DNA from: Rossellomorea sp. BNER
Lineage (GTDB): Bacteria; Bacillota; Bacilli; Bacillales; Bacillaceae_B
DNA: 64,000 nt
Assembly (NCBI GenBank): GCA_024213275.1
Contig: JANAVG010000008.1
Location: forward strand, 161,392-225,391
Direction: 5' to 3'
Below are positions 51,791-60,053 of this stretch, piece after piece; position 1 is the stretch's first letter; the number at the start of each line of letters is the position of its first letter. Under the pieces are notes generated by a model. That model worked only from the letters and a program-made list of their open reading frames with translations, searched no databases and was not told the origin of the DNA. The position numbers were made by a program, and so were the translations under genes.

Positions 51791-52162
51791 TCATAAACTC
51801 TTTTCTTCATATTTAATTTCATAGAGCATCTGCATCACTCTTAAAAAGTCTTCTTCTGAAAATTCCTTCGCTTTTCTGAGGATAAGCTTCGTTTTTTTCG
51901 TTCCAATTTCGTTTACAAGCTGTTCAATTTCTGGGTCGAGCTGTTTTGATGGAGAGTTATGATATTCCTTTTCAAGTAATTCAGATGCAGGAATATCTAA
52001 GACAGTAGAGAGCTTTAAGATGGTTTGTGTATCGGGTAGTTGCAAACCAGATTCATATTTTTCGATTGTTTGACTTCCTAATCGGGCTTTTAACGCAAGT
52101 TCTTGCTGACTCATTTTTCTTTGTTTACGATACTGCATTAAATGCTGACCAAAGTGAGACAT
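51791..52162 (-). CDS. XRE-family transcriptional regulator
   Basis: A 123-residue DNA-binding protein. Residues 6-62 form a Cro/CI-type helix-turn-helix (MQYRKQRKMSQQELALKARLGSQTIEKYESG region). The rest is charged and helical, with no known sensor domain. The ATG follows GGGAGGGG. It is a lone gene and its target is unknown. The short distance between the alaRT operon and the NSS transporter gives no clear hint. Confidence 0.85.
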   Translation of the reverse strand: MSHFGQHLMQYRKQRKMSQQELALKARLGSQTIEKYESGLQLPDTQTILKLSTVLDIPASELLEKEYHNSPSKQLDPEIEQLVNEIGTKKTKLILRKAKEFSEEDFLRVMQMLYEIKYEEKSL

Positions 52163-52525
52163 AAAATCCCCTCCCTAATATTATTCCATTTCTTAACTAT
52201 TATTTTACCATTCGTAATTGGGAATTCATTCATGTAATCGTGAACATTATGTTAAATAATTCACAATCTTTCCAAGAGCGAAAGCAGTCATTGCAGGGGG
52301 GGCGAGTTATGTCCAGATAAAAATAGGGTAGGTAAGAGCTGCAGATTAATTGTCCAATGTTGAAATTAAAGAATCAAAATCAGAACAAACCCCTATACTT
52401 ACAATAATATCTTCTCATACTCAAATTTCACCCCCTCCAACTTCTTTAATTCAATCTATCTAAAAAAGTTACCCCATCGACACAAAAAAAGCAGCCCCAC
52501 TAAATGCGAGCACCGCCTTCAACTA
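52163..52525. other. 363-bp stretch without a recognisable gene
   Basis: AT-rich DNA with no open frame supported by a ribosome binding site and no clear repeat. A weak GC-containing hairpin with a T run on the minus strand near 52485-52510 could be the terminator of the NSS gene. Confidence 0.5.
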
Positions 52526-53869
52526 TTATAGAATATTCATCATGTTTAAAAAGATCAAAACAATCGCAACGGGTACAATGTATCGTAATAGGAAGTACCA
52601 TGCTTTAAAAAAGGCACTAGATACATTTGAACCTGTTTGCAATTCGTTCCATACATCTGCTTTTTTCATACGCCACGATACAAAGATACTAATTAAGAAA
52701 GCCCCTAATGGTAGACCGATATTACTTGTTAGGTAATCTGCAAAATCAAAGAAAATCATGTCCATTATGAAGAAATCATTTAAGACTCCAAAGGAAAGTG
52801 CACTTGGAATTCCTATTACAAAAGCTAGGATCCCAGAAGCCCATGTGTATTTTTCCCTTTTTTCTGGCTTTTCTTTTGATAGCACAGCTACAAAGATCTC
52901 TAAAATCGAGAACGCGGATGTTAGCGTCGCAAATAATAATAGGATTAAAAAAACAATGAGGAACAATCCCCCAAAGGCGATTTCATTAAATACAGCAGGA
53001 ATCACAACAAAAATCAGGCCAGGGCCTACATCTGGTTCAAAACCTAGTGCAAACACAGAAGGGAAGATAACTAAACCAGCTAATAAAGAAATAATAATAT
53101 TTAATGCCGCTACACTAAAGGCGGATTTGGGCATATCTTCATGCTTTGGTAAATACGAAGAATAGGTTACCATAACGGAGAGTCCTACAGTTAATGCAAA
53201 AAATGCTTGTCCAAGTGCCAGTAATGCCGTTTTACCATTTAAATAGCTCCAGTCAGGTTGAAGTAAGAACTTAACCCCTTCCATAGCCCCATCAAGTGAA
53301 AGCGATCGTATGGCTAAAACAATAAAAAGAATTAATAGAGCAGGCATCATGACACTACTAGCTCTTTCAATTCCTTTTTGAATACCACTTTTCACAACAA
53401 AAATCGTCATGATCATGAATATGAATTGAGCGATTAAAACTTCAACAGGATTCGAGATAATGCTTTGAAATAAGGCAGCGTACTCGTCTTGAGTCTTTCC
53501 AATGAGCACACCCGTAAAGCTTCGCATCAAGTAAGAAAGGATCCACCCTCCTACCACACTATAAAAAGAAAGGATAAGAATCGATACAATCGTTCCCAAA
53601 TAACCTATCCAATGCCATTTAGTACCTGGTGCTAAATTTTTATAGGAATGGACTGCATCTGCTTGCCCTCTGCGACCGATGACAAACTCCCCTAGTAGAA
53701 TTGGGGTTGCAATAAGAACAGTAAAAAGTATAAATAATAAAAAGAATACTCCCCCACCATTCGTTCCTGCCATATAAGGGAACTTCCAAATAGCTCCTAA
53801 TCCGATTGCAGAACCGGCTGCGGCCAGAATAAACCCTATCTTAGATGTCCATTGATCTTTATTTGCCAT
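52526..53869 (-). CDS. Neurotransmitter:sodium symporter (NSS) family transporter
   Basis: A 447-residue, 11- to 12-segment Na+-dependent transporter. The N-terminal signature is GFILAAAGSAIGLGAIWKFPYMAGTNGGGVFF (residues 12-43), with Ala where many relatives have Asn (GLGNIW in the first NSS protein). The middle has SYLPKHEDM, typical of the bacterial subgroup. Unlike the NSS gene at 1038-2564, no small MetS-type gene follows. The substrate is unknown, probably an amino acid. The ATG follows AAGGAG. It is divergent from the sigma factor gene. Confidence 0.88.
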   Translation of the reverse strand: MANKDQWTSKIGFILAAAGSAIGLGAIWKFPYMAGTNGGGVFFLLFILFTVLIATPILLGEFVIGRRGQADAVHSYKNLAPGTKWHWIGYLGTIVSILILSFYSVVGGWILSYLMRSFTGVLIGKTQDEYAALFQSIISNPVEVLIAQFIFMIMTIFVVKSGIQKGIERASSVMMPALLILFIVLAIRSLSLDGAMEGVKFLLQPDWSYLNGKTALLALGQAFFALTVGLSVMVTYSSYLPKHEDMPKSAFSVAALNIIISLLAGLVIFPSVFALGFEPDVGPGLIFVVIPAVFNEIAFGGLFLIVFLILLLFATLTSAFSILEIFVAVLSKEKPEKREKYTWASGILAFVIGIPSALSFGVLNDFFIMDMIFFDFADYLTSNIGLPLGAFLISIFVSWRMKKADVWNELQTGSNVSSAFFKAWYFLLRYIVPVAIVLIFLNMMNIL

Positions 53870-53989
53870 AAATAAACTCCTTTTCTTGACTTATGTGATG
53901 ATTTTATAAATGGTACTATGTTTTGCTACACGTGTACAGATGAATAGAAATTTTCAAGAAATAATAATATTGGAATTATATTGATAATA

Positions 53990-54016
53990 TGAAACAATTT
54001 GATTAAAACCCTCGTT
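53990..54016 (+). promoter_or_regulatory. ECF-type promoter, likely autoregulatory
   Basis: TGAAAC (53990-53995) and CGTTAC (from 54013) are 17 bp apart, matching the TGAAAC-N16/17-CGT pattern of Bacillus ECF sigma factors. It stands 50 bp ahead of an ECF sigma gene, as expected for self-activation. Confidence 0.55.
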
Positions 54017-54062
54017 ACATAGATAAATAAAAGAGATAACAGTGAAAAGGGGGGATTCCTCA

Positions 54063-54623
54063 TTGGATGATCAGCACTTAATTCAGCAGGCCCAGAAAGG
54101 AAACCTTACAGCTTATGAGGAGTTAATTCAAAAATATTTACCGGTTGTTGAACGGTTTGCTTTCCAAATGGGTAATTCTTTTGATGATATCCCAGATATT
54201 TCTCAAGAAGTATTTATAAGAGTTTATCGTTTTCTACACCAGTTCTCACACTCTAGATTCACCACTTGGCTTTATAAAATTACCTTAAATGTTTCAAGGG
54301 ATTATGGCAGAAAAAGAAATCAACTGCAAAGCAAGCTTCAAAAGATGCAAAATGAATCAAAACCTCAAGAAGTTTCTCTTCCAGATGAACGGATTTTTCG
54401 TGAAGAAGAAGACCGAATCCTTCATCATTGTATCCAAATGCTAGATGAAAAATATCGATTGCCTATTATCCTGCACTATTTTCATGAAAAAAAGTACGAG
54501 GAGATTGCTGATATTTTGTCGCTTAACTTATCAACAGTGAAAACAAGGCTTCTTAGAGGAAAGGCAATTTTAAAAAAAGCACTGATGAAAGTAGCGGAGG
54601 AGGAGGGGACCAATAGTGGATGA
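54063..54623 (+). CDS. ECF-type RNA polymerase sigma factor
   Basis: A 186-residue ECF sigma factor. Region 2 lies at about residues 15-80 (LPVVERFAFQMGNSFDDIPDISQEVFIRVYR region, with the -10 contacting part TTWLYKITLNVSRDY). Region 4 is the C-terminal helix-turn-helix YEEIADILSLNLSTVKTRLLRG. I start at the TTG at 54063, eight bases behind GGGGGG. An earlier GTG adds seven residues that overlap this site. The next gene overlaps by eight bases and encodes a membrane protein that is its probable anti-sigma factor. It does not correspond clearly to one named B. subtilis sigma factor, and YlaC or SigX-like relatives are closest by impression. Confidence 0.88.
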   Translation: MDDQHLIQQAQKGNLTAYEELIQKYLPVVERFAFQMGNSFDDIPDISQEVFIRVYRFLHQFSHSRFTTWLYKITLNVSRDYGRKRNQLQSKLQKMQNESKPQEVSLPDERIFREEEDRILHHCIQMLDEKYRLPIILHYFHEKKYEEIADILSLNLSTVKTRLLRGKAILKKALMKVAEEEGTNSG

Positions 54624-55911
54624 TAAGATCCTTGAAAAGCGTTTAGATCATCTGAATGAAAGCTATCATCGAATTCCGCCTCAAACGGATCCTTCCGATA
54701 TAATAAAGGCCATAGAAAAAGAAAAACCTGAAAAATTGACTGTAAAGCGAAAATGGATTCATTGGCCATATGTGGCAAGTTTCATTGGTGTCTTGTTAAT
54801 TTCTACAGTATTAGCTTTCCAGTATACGGTTGAAAAAGATGAAAAGGTTGGCAATGCAGATCAGATTAAGGAATCAATAGCCACGTCTGATAAAGTTCAG
54901 GCTGAAATTGAAGAAACAAGGAAAATATTCGAGATGAGAGTTATACAAGCACAGGAGAGTCTAGGATTATCAGATAATGCATTTAAAGAAACCTATATGT
55001 ATCAAACTGCTAAGAGTATTCTCCGATATGCTGAGAGCGCACCAAAAAGAGATCTCTCAGAAAGTGAACAAATTAAATTAGTCCATTCCGTTAAGGAGGA
55101 TATTGAAAGAACCCTTTTGACTCCTGAACAAATGATTCGGGGATTGGTCAAATTAAATCCAGAGGAAGCGGATGGATGGATCAATGAGTTTCTAAAAAAG
55201 CACCATAACCTCACAATGATTTATGAAGAAGAAATCAACAAGTTAGAGCGTGATTGGAAGAAACCTGTACGTAATGGTAATGAGGACATAGGGGGGATAA
55301 CCCGATACTATCGTGACAGTAAAGATCAGCCTAAGGAACTAATAAACCTTTTAGAAGGAGCAACGTTTAACGGGGTTGCCTTAAAATACGTAAAAAACAC
55401 AGATTCATTCTATGGTTATTTAGATTATGAATTTATAAGTCTTTACATTAATGAAAATTCGTCTTTACCAGAGCCATATAAAAAGATATTAGAACTAGAT
55501 GGGTCCAAGCCAGCCATTATAACAGGTGAACTGCGAATTTCCTGGAAAGAGGCCGGTGAGAGATTGATTCAATATGAGAAAGTGCTCTCTCAATTACCTA
55601 ACAACAGCACTCTCAAGGGAATGATAATGGTCGAATATGATCGTTTATATCATTTCTTTGTACATGGAACCGCAATAGAGTACACAGAAAGAGAGGATGG
55701 AAATCAATCCATTTTTAGCAAAGATGGAATACTCAAGCCAGAAGTGAAAGACGCATTTGAATATTTAATTCAAACATACCCTACTACGATAACATCCAAG
55801 TATATTAAAAATGAGTACAATGACTTAAAAGAGAGTCAGTTTACTAAACCAAAGGATTGGGAAATGGAGATGTCACCTGTACCTTCGATAGAAGAATTAT
55901 CACATAGTTAG
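54616..55911 (+). CDS. Probable membrane anti-sigma factor with large extracellular domain
   Basis: A 431-residue protein: about 48 cytoplasmic residues, one membrane segment (about 50-69) and an outside domain of roughly 360 residues. The layout and eight-base overlap with the sigma gene point to a cognate anti-sigma factor. The cytoplasmic part lacks the HxxxCxxC zinc motif of common anti-sigma factors. The outside part begins with helical, charged sequence (residues 75-190) and continues as mixed alpha/beta. I do not recognise a known domain. The GTG start is well placed behind GGAGGAGGAGGGG. What the extracellular domain senses is unknown. Confidence 0.75.
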   Translation: MDDKILEKRLDHLNESYHRIPPQTDPSDIIKAIEKEKPEKLTVKRKWIHWPYVASFIGVLLISTVLAFQYTVEKDEKVGNADQIKESIATSDKVQAEIEETRKIFEMRVIQAQESLGLSDNAFKETYMYQTAKSILRYAESAPKRDLSESEQIKLVHSVKEDIERTLLTPEQMIRGLVKLNPEEADGWINEFLKKHHNLTMIYEEEINKLERDWKKPVRNGNEDIGGITRYYRDSKDQPKELINLLEGATFNGVALKYVKNTDSFYGYLDYEFISLYINENSSLPEPYKKILELDGSKPAIITGELRISWKEAGERLIQYEKVLSQLPNNSTLKGMIMVEYDRLYHFFVHGTAIEYTEREDGNQSIFSKDGILKPEVKDAFEYLIQTYPTTITSKYIKNEYNDLKESQFTKPKDWEMEMSPVPSIEELSHS

Positions 55912-55989
55912 TTACCGGGTCTGAATACAAGTAAATAATGGGAGTGCTCCTTTTCTCTATGAATACACGCTTTATTTATTGGACAACTT

Positions 55990-56018
55990 TTGCGATAAGT
56001 AGTTAACTATGATATAAT
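55990..56018 (+). promoter_or_regulatory. Sigma-A promoter of yugI
   Basis: TTGCGA (55990-55995), 17 bp, then an extended -10 TGATATAAT (56010-56018). The leader is about 45 nt. Confidence 0.7.
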
Positions 56019-56068
56019 CTTTAATTGCGTGAAAAAGAGAAAAAATATATATACTAGGAGTTGTTTCC

Positions 56069-56479
56069 ATGACTACAAAATTCGAAACAGGAACTGTCGT
56101 TACAGGTAAAGTAACAGGCATTCAACCATACGGTGCGTTCGTTGCACTAGACGAAGAAACACAAGGACTTGTTCACATTTCCGAAATTACTCACGGGTTT
56201 GTTAAAGACGTTAATGAACACCTAAATGTTGGAGATGAAGTTCAAGTTAAAGTTTTATCTGTTGATGAAGCTGCAGGAAAAATCAGCTTATCAATTCGTG
56301 CTACTCAAGAAGCACCTGTAGAAGAAGAAAAACCAGCTGCGAAAAAGCCTCGCCGCCGTCAAGGCAGCGTAAAGCCAGCTGCTGCGACAGAAGCAGCACC
56401 AACTGGTTTCAACACTCTAAAAGACAAGCTAGAAGAGTGGATTGAGCAATCTGAACGTGAAGATTTAATCAAAAAATAA
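56069..56479 (+). CDS. yugI: YugI, S1 RNA-binding general stress protein GSP13
   Basis: A 136-residue protein with an N-terminal S1 domain (residues 6-78; TGKVTGIQPYGAFVAL, GLVHISEI, VGDEVQVKVLSVD, GKISLSIRA) and a basic Ala/Pro/Lys linker followed by a C-terminal helix. Known as general stress protein 13 in B. subtilis and thought to bind RNA or ribosomes. The ATG follows AGGAG. Codon use looks like that of a highly expressed gene, with many GAA, AAA and GTT codons. Confidence 0.93.
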   Translation: MTTKFETGTVVTGKVTGIQPYGAFVALDEETQGLVHISEITHGFVKDVNEHLNVGDEVQVKVLSVDEAAGKISLSIRATQEAPVEEEKPAAKKPRRRQGSVKPAAATEAAPTGFNTLKDKLEEWIEQSEREDLIKK

Positions 56480-56491
56480 TGATTTCCTATT

Positions 56492-56582
56492 AGATGACCT
56501 ATTAAGAGAAGAGATCCCGGTGGCCGTTCCGTATTTTTGAATGGTCTCTCGGATGCTCTACCTTTGTGGGGTCATCTTTTTA
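56492..56582 (+). terminator. Long structured terminator of yugI
   Basis: AGATGACC (56492-56499) pairs with GGTCATCT just before a T run, enclosing about 75 bases that can form further stems such as AGAGATCC/GGTCTCT. It works as a terminator but is much longer than usual. Confidence 0.6.
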
Positions 56583-56738
56583 TTTGGCTGTTTTCGAAAA
56601 ATTTTGCTACAATTAGCATAGCTTTAATTTCTTTTGCGTAGGATGCTAGGTTAGTCAATTAGATAGTTATAAAAAATCTTACGAGAAGAACATTTATTTT
56701 AATTGGGGTGCAAAAATTTTTTTCTATGTGCAAACTGA

Positions 56739-56754
56739 TTGAGCGCTCGCTCAA
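56739..56754. promoter_or_regulatory. Perfect 16-bp palindrome, candidate activator or TetR-type site
   Basis: TTGAGCGCTCGCTCAA has 7-bp arms and a two-base centre. It lies about 88 bp upstream of the start expected from the sigma-54 promoter, a normal place for an enhancer-binding protein. TetR-family operators can look similar. Confidence 0.6.
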
Positions 56755-56789
56755 AAAATTTTACAATGATTTTTCTGAAAAATGAGTAA

Positions 56790-56803
56790 AGTAAGCGTTT
56801 TCT
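56790..56803. promoter_or_regulatory. cre-like site beside the sigma-54 promoter
   Basis: AGTAAGCGTTTTCT agrees with the CcpA consensus at all core positions and fails only at the first and last base. CcpA control of a sigma-54 promoter is known for other Bacillus catabolic operons. Confidence 0.4.
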
Positions 56804-56807
56804 ATTG

Positions 56808-56824
56808 TTGGCATACTTCTTGCA
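56808..56824 (+). promoter_or_regulatory. Sigma-54 (SigL) promoter of the NhaC-type gene
   Basis: TTGGCAT at -24 and TTGCA at -12, with exactly 10 bp between the invariant GG (56810-56811) and GC (56822-56823). The expected start is near 56835, giving a leader of some 23 nt that holds the AAGGGGG site. Confidence 0.75.
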
Positions 56825-56857
56825 AGAATATTGATAAATGAACAAGGGGGAAAATAG

Positions 56858-58279
56858 ATGAAAGAATTGTCAATGAAACAGGTTCCATTTTCACTCGCAC
56901 TTATTCCTTTACTTGTTATGATTGCAATCATGGCAGTAACGATTGTTGTATTTGAAGGAAGTCCACATATTCCTCTAATTGTTGGAACTATTGTCGCTTC
57001 AATAATTGCATGGAGGTTTGGTTATCAGTGGAAGGATATTGAGGAAGGAGCTTATAAAGGAATTCGTTTAGCTCTTCCGGCTATTTTAATCATTTTAATG
57101 GTTGGATTAACGATTGGGGCTTGGATTGGCGGAGGAATTGTCGCGACTATGATTTATTATGGATTAAAGCTCATAACTCCTTCCCTTTTTCTCGTAAGTA
57201 TCTGCATTATTTGTGCGGTTGTAACACTAGCTATCGGAAGTTCGTGGTCAACGATGGGAACTATAGGTGTTGCAGGCATGGGAATTGGTATTAGCATGGG
57301 GATTCCTGCTCCTATGGTTGCGGGTGCGATTATTTCAGGATCTTATTTCGGGGATAAAATGTCTCCATTGTCGGACACTACGAACTTAGCTTCCGGGATC
57401 ACTGATACTGATCTCTTCGAACATATTAAGCATATGTTTTATACAACGATTCCTGCATTAGTTATTGCTCTCATTGTTTACTGGTTTATGGGGAGAAGAT
57501 TTAGTGGTTCTAGTATAAATAGTGAAAAGATTAACGAAGTGATGGATGTGCTAGAAACTAGCTTTGTCATTTCACCTTGGCTGTTATTAGTTCCAGCTGC
57601 TGTTATTCTGTTAGTAGCTAAAAAGGTTCCTGCCCTTCCCGCATTGACTGTTGGAGTATTCCTTGGCTGGGTATGTCATATTTTTGTCCAAGGTGGCAGT
57701 GTTGGTGATGCGGTAAACACGCTCCAAGTCGGTTTTTCTATCGACTCGGGAAATACATTAGTCGATGAATTATTTAATCGTGGTGGCATTGATGATATGA
57801 TGTATACGATTTCCCTAACGATTGTGGCTATGACCTTTGGTGGTGTCATGGAACAAACGGGTATGCTGAAGTCGATCGTAGACGAAATTTTAAAGCTCGC
57901 TCGAACAGCGAAAAGTCTGATTGTTACAACAATTGTATCTGCATTCTTTACGAATGTTGCTGCAGCAGAACAATATATATCAATCCTTTTACCGGGAAGA
58001 ATGTATCCTGAAGCTTATAAAGAAAAAAATCTACACAGCAAAAACTTATCGAGAGCCTTAGAGGATGGAGGTACCGTGACCTCACCATTTGTTCCGTGGA
58101 ACACCTGTGCAGTCTTTATCATGTCGACGTTGGCTGTTCATCCATTTGAATATGCCCCTTACGCTATTTTAAATTACTCAGTACCGATCATAGCCATCCT
58201 TTTTGCGCTTATAGGCTATAAGATTCAATATTTAAAAGGTGGACAGGCAGATACCACTAAACAGCAAAAAATTTCATAA
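56858..58279 (+). CDS. NhaC-family antiporter behind a sigma-54 promoter
   Basis: A 473-residue protein with 11 to 12 membrane segments. The NhaC signature is in two halves: IISGSYFGDKMSPLSDTTNLASG and, near the C-terminus, RALEDGGTVTSPFVPWNTCAVFI. Family members exchange Na+ for H+ or for organic solutes; MleN, a malate-lactate antiporter, is one. A sigma-54 promoter and upstream palindrome precede it, and rocR, rocA, rocD and a glutamate dehydrogenase gene follow, so uptake or exchange of an arginine-pathway amino acid is my best guess (inference). It converges on rocR and ends at a strong terminator. Confidence 0.9.
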   Translation: MKELSMKQVPFSLALIPLLVMIAIMAVTIVVFEGSPHIPLIVGTIVASIIAWRFGYQWKDIEEGAYKGIRLALPAILIILMVGLTIGAWIGGGIVATMIYYGLKLITPSLFLVSICIICAVVTLAIGSSWSTMGTIGVAGMGIGISMGIPAPMVAGAIISGSYFGDKMSPLSDTTNLASGITDTDLFEHIKHMFYTTIPALVIALIVYWFMGRRFSGSSINSEKINEVMDVLETSFVISPWLLLVPAAVILLVAKKVPALPALTVGVFLGWVCHIFVQGGSVGDAVNTLQVGFSIDSGNTLVDELFNRGGIDDMMYTISLTIVAMTFGGVMEQTGMLKSIVDEILKLARTAKSLIVTTIVSAFFTNVAAAEQYISILLPGRMYPEAYKEKNLHSKNLSRALEDGGTVTSPFVPWNTCAVFIMSTLAVHPFEYAPYAILNYSVPIIAILFALIGYKIQYLKGGQADTTKQQKIS

Positions 58280-58285
58280 TGAAGG

Positions 58286-58322
58286 ATAGGGGCAGAGATT
58301 ATCTCGGCCCCTAACTTTTTTT
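58286..58322 (+). terminator. Terminator of the NhaC-type gene
   Basis: TAGGGGC-A-GAGAT pairs with ATCTC-G-GCCCCTA and a long T run follows. Confidence 0.9.
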
Positions 58323-58343
58323 TACCAAATTAGGTGAGAACCC

Positions 58344-58435
58344 ATTAATTTGTCCGTTATGGCTATTTATTTGTCCATAGGCGTCATTAATTCATCCGTT
58401 ATTTGCGGTTATTTGTCCGTTGATGGCAGTATATT
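58344..58435. repeat. Four-unit tandem array with exact 21-bp period
   Basis: The motif TTTGTCCGTT or a one- to three-base variant recurs with TGTCC/CATCC beginning at 58351, 58372, 58393 and 58414. The rest of each unit varies (GGC or GCGG then a T-rich part). It lies between the convergent NhaC-type gene and rocR. Confidence 0.8.
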
Positions 58436-58506
58436 GACTGTTCTACAAAATACTACATTTTTCGCGAAGTAAAATCATTTAATTAAAGTATAAATCGATT
58501 CCTCAT

Positions 58507-58539
58507 TAAAAAAGACTCCAACAATTATGTTAGAGTCTG
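58507..58539 (-). terminator. Terminator of rocR
   Basis: On the minus strand AGACTC-T-AACA pairs with TGTT-G-GAGTCT and is followed by six T. Confidence 0.85.
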
Positions 58540-58547
58540 CTCATTGA

Positions 58548-59948
58548 TCAATCAGGTTTTTCAATCCCGTACTTACGAATCCTATATTGAAGATTTTGGC
58601 GGCTCATCCCGAGAGATTTTGCCGTTTTTGTGACATTAAATTGATGATGAATAAGGGCTTTTTGGATATAATAAGTTTCAGCTTCATACATAAATTCATC
58701 AAGTGGCTTGATTTCTTTATCTGATTGGTAAAGTAAGTCTTCTACATTAGCATCTATTTCTGGCTGAGACTTCTGCCTGAATTGGATAGGAAGATGGTTA
58801 TATTCTATCACTTCCTCATACTCCATTAAGTTAAATGCTCCTTCTATCACGTGTTCGAGCTCTCGTACATTCCCTGGCCAATCATACTCTAGGAAAAGTT
58901 TCTGAACTTGTGAGTCTAATGCTTTTACATTCATCCCAAACAAACTATTATATTTTTCTATGAAGAAGGATGTTAGTTCTTGAATGTCTTCCTGTCGATC
59001 TTTTAGTGGAGGGATGAAAATAGAAACAACACTAAGTCGATAATATAGGTCTTTTCTTAAGCGGTTCTCGGAAATAGCATCAATAGGATCTTCGTTAATG
59101 GTAGCTATTATCCTTACATCAATTGGCCGGTCTATTGTATCTCCAATTCTTCGGACCCTTTTTTCTTGAATAACCCTTAGCAGTTTTGCTTGAAGAGAGG
59201 GGTCTAGAGAATTAATTTCATCTAATAATAGAGTTCCCCCCTCTGCCTGTTCAAAAAGTCCGGGTCTTTCAATGGATCCAGTGAAAGCGCCTTTTTTAGT
59301 ACCGAATAATATTCCCTCAATTAGTGTATCAGGGAGTGCAGCGCAATTCTGTGAAACAAAAGGTTTCGTAGATCTTGGACTGTCATTATGAATACTTTGG
59401 GCAAATAGTTCTTTTCCAGTACCTGTTTCTCCAATGATTAGTACAGACGATGTTGTCCTAGTTGCTCTTTTACTAGTTTCAATTGCTTCTTTAAAAACAG
59501 GATAATTTCCCATGATATTATCAAATGTATAAAGGGTGTCTTCCTTTTTGAATCTGTTTTCTCTAATTAACTTCTCAAGCTTAGTGACATCTCGCGCTAT
59601 CTCCATAGCTCCAATAATATTATTTTCAATAATGATAGGGAAAGTATCATTAATGGTCGTAATTTCATGGCCTTTGATATTAAAATAGGTCTGTTTTACG
59701 TTTAATCGAGATTCTCCTGTGGTAAGGACCTTAAGTAATGTGCTTTCTTCATCTTTTTCAAATTGAAAGACCTCTAATAGATTTTTATCTAGAACATCGT
59801 CAACCTCCATGCCTTCAATTTCCATCATTTTTTGGTTGTAGATGATTGTTCTGCCTTCATGATCGATGACGTGAACACCAGCATCAATGGCGTTAATCGT
59901 CTTTTCGTAGATCAACAATAGCTGTTCATGGCTTTGATTAATTTGCAT
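58548..59948 (-). CDS. rocR: RocR, sigma-54-dependent activator of arginine/ornithine catabolism
   Basis: A 466-residue enhancer-binding protein: PAS domain at residues 8-125, AAA+ domain in the middle (Walker A GETGTGKE, Walker B GGTLLLDE) and a Fis-type helix-turn-helix at the C-terminus (VTKTAKSLGMSRQNLQYRIRK). The sigma-54 contact loop reads GAFTGS, where GAFTGA is usual. RocR of B. subtilis answers to ornithine or citrulline and activates roc operons. Length and the divergent rocA gene support the assignment. The ATG at 59948 follows AAGGAGAGAG. Upstream codons are open but reach into the rocA promoter. Confidence 0.9.
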   Translation of the reverse strand: MQINQSHEQLLLIYEKTINAIDAGVHVIDHEGRTIIYNQKMMEIEGMEVDDVLDKNLLEVFQFEKDEESTLLKVLTTGESRLNVKQTYFNIKGHEITTINDTFPIIIENNIIGAMEIARDVTKLEKLIRENRFKKEDTLYTFDNIMGNYPVFKEAIETSKRATRTTSSVLIIGETGTGKELFAQSIHNDSPRSTKPFVSQNCAALPDTLIEGILFGTKKGAFTGSIERPGLFEQAEGGTLLLDEINSLDPSLQAKLLRVIQEKRVRRIGDTIDRPIDVRIIATINEDPIDAISENRLRKDLYYRLSVVSIFIPPLKDRQEDIQELTSFFIEKYNSLFGMNVKALDSQVQKLFLEYDWPGNVRELEHVIEGAFNLMEYEEVIEYNHLPIQFRQKSQPEIDANVEDLLYQSDKEIKPLDEFMYEAETYYIQKALIHHQFNVTKTAKSLGMSRQNLQYRIRKYGIEKPD

Positions 59949-60036
59949 ACTACTCTCTCCTTGGTAGGAAGATAGAAAAAAATTTTTAAAAAAACACTTG
60001 AAAAACGCAACGTTCTTTTGCATTATTATATATGTA

Positions 60037-60053
60037 AGGGTTTTCCCATTGCA
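60037..60053 (+). promoter_or_regulatory. Candidate sigma-54 promoter of rocA
   Basis: GG at 60039-60040 and the GC of TTGCA at 60051-60052 are separated by the required 10 bp. The -12 half is good, and the -24 half keeps only the GG. A divergent rocR supports the reading. The leader would be about 70 nt. Confidence 0.4.

Noticed and set aside
58344-58435. CRISPR array or short direct repeats of an origin
   Set aside because: The units are only 21 bp with diverged sequence, and no replication or cas genes are nearby.
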